A stretch of 5,673 nt of DNA from a bacterium (GTDB lineage Bacteria > Chloroflexota > Dormibacteria > Aeolococcales > Bog-877), in assembly GCA_021798435.1 (NCBI GenBank), contig JAJZGN010000131.1, positions 1 through 5,673 of the forward strand, in the 5' to 3' direction. A model generated the notes under the pieces. It worked only from the letters and a program-made list of their open reading frames with translations. It did no database searches and had not been told where the DNA came from. This document shows, piece by piece, positions 1 through 5,343 of this stretch. How positions within the stretch are numbered: position 1 is the first letter of the stretch; every line of letters begins with the position of its first letter. The position numbers were made by a program, and so were the translations under genes.

Positions 1-945
1 CACCGCCCGGGCCGCGACCGCCACCGCCGCCGCCACCGCCACCCGGTCGGAGCGGCCGTGCCCGATGTAGACCAGACCCCGGACCCCCAGCAGGGGCGCT
101 CCTCCGACCGCCCTCCAGTCCAGCCGCCGGCGCATCCGGCGCAGCCCGGGAAGCAGGAGGAGGGCCCCGAGGCGGGCCAGTGGTCCCCGCGTCAGCTCCG
201 AGCGCAGCGCCCCCACCACCTCCTCCGCCACCCCCTCGGCGGTCTTGAGGGCGACGTTGCCGACGAAGCCGTCACACACCACTAGGTCCAGCTCGCCGGA
301 GAAAAGCTGGGTGCCCTCGACCGGGCCGGAGTAGTTGAGGCCCAGCTCGCCGATGAGCCGGTGCGCCTCCTGGACCGCCTGGTTTCCCTTGCTGGACTCC
401 GTGCCGTTGCTGAGCAGCCCGATCCTGGGCTTCGGCTTCCCCTCGGCCAGCTCCACATAGCGGCTGCCCAGCTGGGCGAACTGGGCCAGCCACTCGGGCT
501 TGCAGTCCACCTGGGCACCGGCATCCACCAACCAGGTCACCCCCCGAGGACCCGGGAGGGGGGTGGCGATCGCCGGACGGGAGATCCCGGGGAGCCGGCC
601 CAGCCCCACCAGGGCGGCGGCCATGGCGGCGCCGGAGTGGCCGGCGGTGAAGAGAGCGTCGGCCCGGCCCTCCTGAACCAGGGCCACGCCCACCCCCAGG
701 CTGGAGCGGGGCTGGGCCCGCACCGCCTGGGCCGGATGGGCTTCCATGGGGATCGCCCCCTCGGAGGCCTCCAGCGCCAGACGGGACGGGGAGCGCCCGG
801 CCAGGATCGCGGCCAGCTCCGGCTCCTGCCCCACCAGGGTCAGATGGAGGCCAGGGTCCCGCGAGAGCGCCAGGAGGCTGCCCTCCACCAGCTCCAGGGG
901 GGCGTGGTCGCCGCCCATCGCGTCCACCGCCACCACCGGCTCCAC
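1..945 (-). CDS. plsX: Phosphate acyltransferase PlsX (C-terminus cut by window edge)
   Basis: PlsX makes acyl-phosphate from acyl-ACP and inorganic phosphate, the donor used by PlsY in the first acylation of glycerol-3-phosphate; it is a peripheral membrane enzyme. The minus strand is open for 315 codons from GTG at 945 to the edge. Seen in order: DAMGGDHAP at residues 8-16, FTAGHSGA at 99-106, VDAGAQVDCKPEW at about 140-152, SKGN at about 185-188, VVCDGFVGNVALKT at 222-235, a hydrophobic then very basic stretch at 256-275, and GGAPLLGV at 281-288 followed by YIGHGRSD. These are the family hallmarks. The family is usually 330-350 residues, so only about 15-30 are missing. GTG 945 keeps the first beta strand before DAMGGDH. 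A TTG at 952-954, which overlaps the gyrB stop as TTGA, is an alternative. There is no clear ribosome binding site, so translation is probably coupled to gyrB, five bases upstream. Oddities: H and S where most relatives have N and T in SAGNTGA, and an Ala/Val-rich tail. Confidence 0.95.
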   Translation of the reverse strand, partial: MEPVVAVDAMGGDHAPLELVEGSLLALSRDPGLHLTLVGQEPELAAILAGRSPSRLALEASEGAIPMEAHPAQAVRAQPRSSLGVGVALVQEGRADALFTAGHSGAAMAAALVGLGRLPGISRPAIATPLPGPRGVTWLVDAGAQVDCKPEWLAQFAQLGSRYVELAEGKPKPRIGLLSNGTESSKGNQAVQEAHRLIGELGLNYSGPVEGTQLFSGELDLVVCDGFVGNVALKTAEGVAEEVVGALRSELTRGPLARLGALLLLPGLRRMRRRLDWRAVGGAPLLGVRGLVYIGHGRSDRVAVAAAVAVAARAV

Positions 946-950
946 AGGGG

Positions 951-2978
951 TCAAATGTCCAGGTTCCGCACGGTCTTGGCGTGGGCCTGGATGAAGCGCT
1001 TGCGGGGCTCCACGGCCACCCCCATGAGCCGATCGAAGATGTCATCGGCCCGGATCACGTCCTCGACCTCGACCTTGAGCAGGACCCGCTGCTCGGGATC
1101 GAGGGTGGTGTCCCAGAGCTGCTCCGCGGTCATCTCCCCCAGCCCCTTGTAGCGCTGCACCCGGGACTTCTCCCCCATCTCCTTGACCGCGACCCGGAAC
1201 TCCTCCTCGCTGTAGCACCAGCGCACCTGCTTGCCCCTCTCGACCCGGAAGAGGGGTGGCTGGGCGATGAAGAGGTGCCCGTCCAGGATCACCGACTGGA
1301 GGTGACGCCAGAAGAAGGTGAGCAGCAGGGTGCGGATGTGGGAGCCGTCCTCATCGGCGTCGGCCATCAGGACCACCCGGTTGTAGCGCAGCTTGCTGAG
1401 ATCGAAGCGCTCCCCCACCCCGGTGCCGAGGGCGGTGATCAGGTTGCGGATCTCCTCGTGCTGGAGGATCTTGTCCTCCCGCGCCTTCTCCACGTTGAGG
1501 ATCTTGCCCCTCAGCGGCAGGATCGCCTGGTAGCGGCGGTCCCTCCCGCCCTTGGCCGTGCCGCCGGCCGAGTCCCCCTCCACGATGAAGATCTCGCAGA
1601 GGTCGGGGTCGCGCTCTGAGCAGTCGGCCAACTTCCCGGGAAGGGTGGCGGACTCCAGAAGCGACTTGCGCTGGACCAGCTCCCGGGCCCGTACCGCCGC
1701 CGCCCGGGCCCTCGCCGCGGTCAGCGACTTCTCCACGATCCGCTTGGCGTCGGCGGGGTTCTCCTCCAGGTACTGCCCCAGGGCCTCGCTGACCACGGCG
1801 GACACCTGCCCGGCCATCTCCGAGTTCCCCAGCTTGGTCTTGGTCTGGCCCTCGAACTGGGGCTCCTGGAGCTTCACCGAGAGCACCGCGGTCAGCCCCT
1901 CTTTGACATCCTCCCCGCTCAGGTTCTGGTCGTTCTCCTTGAGGATCCCGGCCTTGCGGGCGTAGCGGTTCAGAGTGCCGGTCAGCGCCGCCCGGAACCC
2001 GGTGAGGTGGCTGCCCCCCTCCACCGTGTTGATGTTGTTGGCGTAGGCCAGGACGTGCTCGGTGAAGGTGTCGTTGTACTGCACCGCCAGCTCCACCGAG
2101 TTCCCCTCGACCCCCCGCTCCACGTACATCGGCCGCCCCTGAACCACCCCCCGGCCGCGGTTCAGGAAGCGCACGAAGGCCTCGATGCCGCCCTCGAAGT
2201 AGAAGTTGGCCTCCTGGACCGGCTCCTCGCGCTCGTCCAGGAGGCGGAAGTGCACCTTCTTGTTGAGGAAGGCCAGCTCCCGCAGCCGGTTGCTCACCGT
2301 CTCGGCCCTGAAGACCAGGGTGTTCTTGAAGATGAGGGGGTCGGGCCAGAACCGCACCATGGTTCCCCGCCTCCCCCCCACCGGGTCACGCTCCGACTTC
2401 AGCTCGGTCGCGGGGAGGCCACGCCGGTATTCCTGGCGGTGCACCCGGCCCTCCCGGTAGACCTCGACATCCAGCCGCTCGGAGAGGGCGTTGACCACCG
2501 AAAGCCCCACCCCGTGGAGGCCACCGGAGACCTTGTAGCCGCCTCCCCCGAACTTCCCACCGGCGTGGAGCTTGGTCATCACCACCTCGAGGGCCGGGCG
2601 TCCGGTCTGCTGATGGATGTCGACGGGGATGCCCCGGCCGTTGTCGACGACCTGGCAGGAGCCATCTGCCCCCAGCGTCACCTCGATCTCGTTGCACTCC
2701 CCCGCCAGCGCCTCGTCGACGCTGTTGTCGATGATCTCGGTCACCAGGTGGTGAAGGCCGGCCACGTCGGTGTCGCCGATGTACATGCCGGGGCGTCTCC
2801 GGACCGGCTCCAGTCCCTCCAGCACCTGGATCTGGTCGGCCGAGTACCCGTCACCGTCCGAGGTGGGGCGCCCCCTGCGGCCGCCCCGCCGGGGTGGCCG
2901 GGGCGGCTCCCCAGCCGCCCCCGGGGCCGGCTCGATGGGCAGCCAAAGTTCACTCTCTGGATTCTCGGGATCTGTCAC
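951..2978 (-). CDS. gyrB: DNA gyrase subunit B (GyrB, 675 aa)
   Basis: ATPase and TOPRIM subunit of type IIA topoisomerase, which with GyrA introduces negative supercoils using ATP. Numbering is from the chosen GTG. A Pro/Arg-rich extension occupies 1-44. The GHKL ATPase domain follows, with RRRPGMYIG, catalytic EIIDNS (E81, N85), DNGRG at 112-116 and the lid GGKFGGGGYKVSGG with GLHGVG at 140-158. The transducer domain carries NTVEGGSH and QTKTKL, whose K380 matches the ATP-contacting lysine. The TOPRIM domain has EGDSAGG (E467) and DADED (D540, D542, D544), then QRYKGLGEM and a C-terminal EPRKRFI...RNLDI. It lacks the roughly 170-residue insertion of E. coli GyrB (804 aa). GTG 2978 is chosen because AAGGAGG lies 4 bases upstream; the GTG at 3026 would add 16 residues and has no ribosome binding site. 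ParE is the main alternative name: gyrA is not in view to settle it, but the overall motif wording reads as GyrB. Confidence 0.95.
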   Translation of the reverse strand: MTDPENPESELWLPIEPAPGAAGEPPRPPRRGGRRGRPTSDGDGYSADQIQVLEGLEPVRRRPGMYIGDTDVAGLHHLVTEIIDNSVDEALAGECNEIEVTLGADGSCQVVDNGRGIPVDIHQQTGRPALEVVMTKLHAGGKFGGGGYKVSGGLHGVGLSVVNALSERLDVEVYREGRVHRQEYRRGLPATELKSERDPVGGRRGTMVRFWPDPLIFKNTLVFRAETVSNRLRELAFLNKKVHFRLLDEREEPVQEANFYFEGGIEAFVRFLNRGRGVVQGRPMYVERGVEGNSVELAVQYNDTFTEHVLAYANNINTVEGGSHLTGFRAALTGTLNRYARKAGILKENDQNLSGEDVKEGLTAVLSVKLQEPQFEGQTKTKLGNSEMAGQVSAVVSEALGQYLEENPADAKRIVEKSLTAARARAAAVRARELVQRKSLLESATLPGKLADCSERDPDLCEIFIVEGDSAGGTAKGGRDRRYQAILPLRGKILNVEKAREDKILQHEEIRNLITALGTGVGERFDLSKLRYNRVVLMADADEDGSHIRTLLLTFFWRHLQSVILDGHLFIAQPPLFRVERGKQVRWCYSEEEFRVAVKEMGEKSRVQRYKGLGEMTAEQLWDTTLDPEQRVLLKVEVEDVIRADDIFDRLMGVAVEPRKRFIQAHAKTVRNLDI

Positions 2979-2995
2979 CTTCCCTCCTTGAGGGA
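2979..2995 (-). promoter_or_regulatory. gyrB ribosome binding site inside a small hairpin
   Basis: On the minus strand AAGGAGG (2989-2983) sits 4 bases before the GTG start at 2978. This is the only good Shine-Dalgarno near the two possible starts and decides in favour of the shorter protein. The same bases belong to a perfect inverted repeat, TCCCTC (2995-2990), loop AAG, GAGGGA (2986-2981). If folded in the mRNA it would hide most of the ribosome binding site. Both strands read the same arms, so a DNA-binding role is also possible. The site and repeat are seen directly; the regulatory role is inferred. Confidence 0.6.
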
Positions 2996-3078
2996 CAACG
3001 GGCCGGCCACTTGGGGCGCCGCCCACGGGTCACGACGCTGCCTGGCAAGGGCGTCAGACCCAGCGGAGACCACGCCTA

Positions 3079-3084
3079 ATTCTA
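3079..3084 (-). promoter_or_regulatory. Candidate -10 box for gyrB-plsX
   Basis: TAGAAT on the minus strand matches the TATAAT consensus at five of six bases and is preceded by TGG, in the position of a loose extended -10. It lies in one of the few AT-rich spots of the divergent region. Transcription would begin near 3072 and leave a leader of about 94 bases before the gyrB GTG. No convincing -35 hexamer is present at 16-18 bases upstream (GGTGGC at 17), which keeps the call tentative. Confidence 0.35.
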
Positions 3085-3118
3085 CCAGTCCGAACTCACC
3101 CGCCACCGTGGGCGGTGC

Positions 3119-3130
3119 CCGCCCGGGCGG
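3119..3130. promoter_or_regulatory. 12-bp perfect palindrome upstream of the ArsR-rhodanese gene
   Basis: CCGCCCGGGCGG is a perfect palindrome 25-36 bases before the ATG of the regulator gene, where a -35 region or self-regulating operator would be expected. It does not resemble the ATCAAG-N6-CTTGAT repeat in front of the transporter. In DNA this GC-rich such palindromes arise by chance fairly often, so only the sequence, not the function, is certain. Confidence 0.2.
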
Positions 3131-3140
3131 CTGTGGGGCA

Positions 3141-3146
3141 TAAGCT
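3141..3146 (+). promoter_or_regulatory. Possible -10 box giving a near-leaderless mRNA
   Basis: TAAGCT fits the loose TANNNT -10 pattern of high-GC bacteria. It is placed so that transcription would start near 3153, about three bases before the ATG at 3156. The regulator gene has no Shine-Dalgarno within the normal distance, which is what a leaderless or near-leaderless transcript would show. No -35 box stands out. Confidence 0.25.
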
Positions 3147-3155
3147 CCGGGCATC

Positions 3156-3845
3156 ATGGAGGCACACTCCCACCTGGCCAAGTCGGCCCTCTTCGACGCC
3201 ATCGCCGAGGTGGCCGCGGCGCTGGCCGCCGGCCGGCGGGCCGAGATCATCGATGTCCTGGCCCAGGGAGAGCGCCGGGTGGAGCAGGTGGCCCAGGAGC
3301 TCCAGCAGTCGGTGGCCAACACCTCGCACCACCTGCAGGCGCTGCATCGGGCCGGACTCGTGTCCCGCCGAAGGCAGGGGGCCCGCGTGCTCTACCGGCT
3401 GGCGGGCCCGGAGGTGGAGGAGTTGTGGGTGGCCCTGCGCGACGCGGCCGCCTCCATGAGGGGCGACTTCGCCCGTTTGGCCTCCGCCTATTTGGGGGAG
3501 CTGGGCGCGGTGGAGGTGGTGAGCCGCCGCGAGCTCCTGCAGCTCCAGGCCGACGGCCGGGTCACCATCATCGACGTGCGGCCACCGGAGGAGTACCTCC
3601 AGGGGCACGTACCCGGCGCCCTCTCGGTGCCGCTCTCGGAGCTCGACCGGCTGCGCCCCCCCGAGGGGCGGGCGGTGGTGGCGTACTGCCGCGGCCCTTA
3701 CTGCGCCTTCGCCCCCGCCGCCGTCCGCCAGCTGCGCTCCCGAGGGCTCGTGGCGCGGCGGCTCGAGGGGGGGTTTCCGGAGTGGCGCCGGGCCGGCCTG
3801 CCGGTGGCGGTCGGAGACCGTGAAGGAGGATCCCCGCCGGGCTGA
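3156..3845 (+). CDS. ArsR-family winged-helix regulator fused to a rhodanese domain (229 aa)
   Basis: Probable one-component transcription regulator in the cytoplasm. Residues about 8-95 form an ArsR/SmtB-type winged helix: a helical start, the recognition region VANTSHHLQALHRAGLV at 53-69, and the wing RRRQGARVLYRLA at 71-83. The cysteine pair of metal-sensing ArsR proteins (ELCVCD type) is absent and the domain has no cysteine at all. A linker helix follows at about 95-118. Residues about 121-218 are a rhodanese domain: IIDVRPPEEYLQGHVPGA at 138-155, an active loop CRGPYC with C178 and C183, and LEGGFPEW at 203-210. Rhodaneses carry persulfide or handle thiol-reactive oxyanions at the loop cysteine. 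ArsR-rhodanese fusions with this kind of loop are a known architecture whose ligands are mostly undetermined. It lies 61 bases before a transporter gene, with an inverted repeat between them, which suggests it controls that gene. The ATG has no clear ribosome binding site. Confidence 0.9.
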   Translation: MEAHSHLAKSALFDAIAEVAAALAAGRRAEIIDVLAQGERRVEQVAQELQQSVANTSHHLQALHRAGLVSRRRQGARVLYRLAGPEVEELWVALRDAAASMRGDFARLASAYLGELGAVEVVSRRELLQLQADGRVTIIDVRPPEEYLQGHVPGALSVPLSELDRLRPPEGRAVVAYCRGPYCAFAPAAVRQLRSRGLVARRLEGGFPEWRRAGLPVAVGDREGGSPPG

Positions 3846-3850
3846 GACGC

Positions 3851-3863
3851 GGGAGGCGCTCCC
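3851..3863 (+). terminator. Short hairpin just after the regulator gene
   Basis: GGGAG, loop GCG, CTCCC forms a perfect five-pair stem beginning five bases after the TGA of the regulator. It is followed by TTCCCCC rather than a T run, so it is at best a weak terminator or an attenuator between regulator and transporter. It could equally be chance in GC-rich DNA. Confidence 0.2.
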
Positions 3864-3870
3864 TTCCCCC

Positions 3871-3876
3871 TAAGAT
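3871..3876 (+). promoter_or_regulatory. Candidate -10 box of the transporter gene
   Basis: TAAGAT matches TATAAT at four of six bases, including the first two and the last two. Transcription would start near 3883, leaving a leader of about 24 bases. No TTGACA-like -35 is found at 16-18 bases upstream. Its last two bases lie in the adjacent inverted repeat, so a protein bound there would cover the -10 and start site. Confidence 0.3.
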
Positions 3877-3892
3877 CAAGCAATCACTTGAT
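3875..3892. promoter_or_regulatory. Inverted repeat ATCAAG-N6-CTTGAT, candidate ArsR operator
   Basis: Two perfect six-base arms, ATCAAG (3875-3880) and CTTGAT (3887-3892), separated by CAATCA. The centre-to-centre spacing is 12 bases, close to one helical turn, as suits a dimeric winged-helix protein. It is an AT-rich island in about 70 % GC DNA, lies between the ArsR-rhodanese gene and the transporter, and overlaps the candidate -10 and start site. Several ArsR/SmtB proteins are known to bind imperfect palindromes with TCAA/TTGA- or TGAA/TTCA-like cores. That this regulator binds here is inferred from position and symmetry. Confidence 0.5.
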
Positions 3893-3897
3893 GGTTT

Positions 3898-3902
3898 GAG
3901 GG
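3898..3902 (+). promoter_or_regulatory. Ribosome binding site deciding a GTG start
   Basis: GAGGG lies four bases before the GTG at 3907, a workable Shine-Dalgarno distance. It supports that GTG as the true start of the transporter and puts a short soluble N-terminus (about 15 residues) ahead of the first membrane helix. Confidence 0.55.
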
Positions 3903-3906
3903 AACT

Positions 3907-5169
3907 GTGCCAGACGAGGCTCCGCGGCTGGGACTGAGGGCCAACTGGCGGCAATTCGCCATCTTCACGATCCTCACCCTCCTCATCGGGATGACCATCG
4001 GGGTCGAGCGGGTGGCGGTGCCGCCCCTGGCGCGCGCGGCCTTCGGGGTCACCGGGCTTCTCTACACGGTCTCCTTCGTGTCCGCCTTCGGGGCGGTCAA
4101 GGCGCTGATGAACCTTCTGGCGGGCCGGCTCTCCGACCGCCACGGCCGCCGCCCCTGGCTGCTCCTGGGGTGGGCGTTCGCGGTCCCCTATGCGCTCCTC
4201 ATCATCTTCGCCCAGGCGTGGTGGTGGGTCGTCGCGGCCAACCTCTTCCTGGGGGTGAACCAGGCGCTCACCTGGACCATGTCGGTGACCGCCAAGATCG
4301 ACCTAGTGGGGCCGGTCAACCGCGGGCTGGCGGTGGGCATCGATGAGGCCGCTGGGTATGTGGGCACTGGCCTTGGGGGGTTCGCGGCGGGGCTGCTGGC
4401 GGCATCCTTCGGGCTGCGTCCCGCCCCCTACCTGCTCGCCCTCGGGGTCATCGCGGTGGGAGCCGCGCTCACCTGGCACGGGGCGAAGGAAACCCTCCCC
4501 TGGGCCCGGGCGGAGGGCCGGGGGCAGACCGCCTCCCCAGCCCCCGGCCCTCGCCGGATGTTCGCCTACATGTTGTGGCAGGACCCAACCATGCTGGCCG
4601 CCTGTCAGGCCGGGATGGTGAACAAGATCGCCGACAGCTTGGTGATCGCCTTCTTCCCCCTCTACTTCCTCAGCCACGGCCTCACCGTGGCCCAGGTGGG
4701 GCTCCTCGTCGGGGAGTACGCCCTGGTTTGGGGGCTGGGACAGGTGGGATCCGGCTGGCTCGCCGACCGAGTCGGGCGCAAGCCCCCGATAGTGGTGGGG
4801 ACCCTCCTCCTCGCGGTGGGAGTCGTGGCGGCGCTGCTGGGAGGCGGCGGGGGGCTCAGCTTCGCTGGGGCCGGCTCCATGGGCATCGGGATGGCACTGG
4901 CCTATCCCAACCTGCTGACAGTCGTCGGGGACACGGCGAGGCCCTCCTGGAGGGGCGGGGCGCTGGGCGTCTACCGCCTCTGCCGGGACTCCGGATACGC
5001 CCTGGGGCCGGTCCTGCTGGCGCTGGCGGGGATCCGGGCGGCCTTCTGGCTGGCGGCTGCCCTCCTCGCCCTCTCCGCGGCGGTGAGCCTCCTTCTCCTT
5101 CAGGAGACGCTCCCCCGCCGGAGGAGGAAGGACCCCGCCTGGAGCCGGCACGCGGACCTCACCGGGTAG
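3907..5169 (+). CDS. Major facilitator superfamily transporter, substrate unknown (420 aa)
   Basis: Inner-membrane secondary transporter of the normal 12-helix MFS length. Hydrophobic segments alternate in two halves. The MFS loop motif A occurs in both: GRLSDRHGRR at 73-82 between helices 2 and 3, and GWLADRVGRK at 283-292 between helices 8 and 9. A hydrophilic central loop at about 196-217 (rich in A, G, P, R) separates the halves, and the protein ends in a basic tail RRRRKD. Charged or polar residues lie in or near predicted helices: E34-R35, K65, K130 and D132, D146-E147, K240 and D243. These could form a coupling or anion-binding path. It starts at GTG with GAGGG upstream, 61 bases after the ArsR-rhodanese gene on the same strand. 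The context suggests a transporter induced by the regulator's ligand, for example a sulfur or metalloid oxyanion or a thiol-reactive toxin, but the sequence does not fix the substrate or direction. Confidence 0.9.
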   Translation: MPDEAPRLGLRANWRQFAIFTILTLLIGMTIGVERVAVPPLARAAFGVTGLLYTVSFVSAFGAVKALMNLLAGRLSDRHGRRPWLLLGWAFAVPYALLIIFAQAWWWVVAANLFLGVNQALTWTMSVTAKIDLVGPVNRGLAVGIDEAAGYVGTGLGGFAAGLLAASFGLRPAPYLLALGVIAVGAALTWHGAKETLPWARAEGRGQTASPAPGPRRMFAYMLWQDPTMLAACQAGMVNKIADSLVIAFFPLYFLSHGLTVAQVGLLVGEYALVWGLGQVGSGWLADRVGRKPPIVVGTLLLAVGVVAALLGGGGGLSFAGAGSMGIGMALAYPNLLTVVGDTARPSWRGGALGVYRLCRDSGYALGPVLLALAGIRAAFWLAAALLALSAAVSLLLLQETLPRRRRKDPAWSRHADLTG

Positions 5170-5175
5170 CCGGCC

Positions 5176-5188
5176 GGGGGCCTCCCCC
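5176..5188 (+). terminator. Weak hairpin just after the transporter gene
   Basis: GGGGG, loop CCT, CCCCC makes a five-pair all-GC stem six bases after the TAG. There is no following T run. It may help end the transporter transcript together with the longer hairpin downstream, but on its own is weak evidence. Confidence 0.2.
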
Positions 5189-5208
5189 CGCGGCGGGTCG
5201 ATTCGCGG

Positions 5209-5214
5209 TATGGT
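5209..5214 (+). promoter_or_regulatory. Possible -10 box ahead of the last gene
   Basis: TATGGT matches TATAAT at four of six bases and sits in a less GC-rich patch. A start near 5221 would give the downstream coding region a leader of about 120 bases holding a strong hairpin and a direct repeat. No -35 element is visible, so this is a weak suggestion. Confidence 0.18.
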
Positions 5215-5240
5215 TGGCACGACAAGCGGCCCGCCGGTTG

Positions 5241-5263
5241 CGGCTGGGCCCGCGGCTCAGCCG
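5241..5263 (+). terminator. Strong 10-pair GC hairpin (terminator or leader structure)
   Basis: CGGCTG-G-GCC pairs with GGC-T-CAGCCG around a CGC loop: ten pairs including one G-T wobble and no mismatch. This is the strongest hairpin I see outside genes. It lies 72 bases after the transporter stop and is not followed by a T run. It may be a U-less terminator, as in many GC-rich bacteria, or a structure in the leader of the next gene if the TATGGT box is used. Confidence 0.35.
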
Positions 5264-5287
5264 ACCGGACCTCCGGCCGGGAGCCAC

Positions 5288-5315
5288 CAAATTCAAGCCT
5301 TGGCAATTTCAAGCC
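5288..5315. repeat. Direct repeat CAAWTTCAAGCC, two copies 16 bases apart
   Basis: CAAATTCAAGCC (5288-5299) and CAATTTCAAGCC (5304-5315) differ at one base of twelve. They form an AT-rich island just upstream of the GGAGG that precedes the last coding region. The TCAAG core resembles the arm of the candidate operator at 3875-3892, but in direct rather than inverted orientation. A binding site for a regulator is possible; nothing else in the window repeats it. Confidence 0.4.
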
Positions 5316-5343
5316 ATCGGTCCGCTGCGGAGGAAGTGGCGCC

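Noticed and set aside
9..42. CCGCCA/GCC-type short repeat at the left edge
   Set aside because: It is the Ala/Val-rich coding end of plsX read from the other strand, not an independent repeat element.
361..1152. Long plus-strand open frame antisense to plsX and gyrB
   Set aside because: It crosses the junction of two clearly conserved genes and its translation shows no family motif; high GC at third codon positions creates such antisense frames.
2007..3143. 378-codon plus-strand open frame opposite gyrB
   Set aside because: It mirrors the gyrB ATPase and transducer coding region, is low in complexity (L, H, V, P, G) and has no recognisable domain.
3425..3823. 132-codon plus-strand frame inside the ArsR-rhodanese gene
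   Set aside because: Low-complexity R/G/P/A sequence in another frame of a gene whose rhodanese motifs are intact.
4303..5220. 305-codon minus-strand open frame opposite the transporter
   Set aside because: Its sequence is rich in P, E, G, Q and R, as expected for a shadow of a hydrophobic gene, and the plus strand clearly encodes an MFS protein with both copies of motif A.
5186..5230. GGTCGATTC resembling a tRNA T-loop
   Set aside because: The flanking bases (GGCGG and CGCGG) do not pair as a T stem and no anticodon or acceptor arm can be built around it.
5301..5315. TGGCA resembling a sigma-54 -24 element
   Set aside because: The required GC at ten bases after the GG is not present (CC instead) and the TTGCA-like -12 element is missing.
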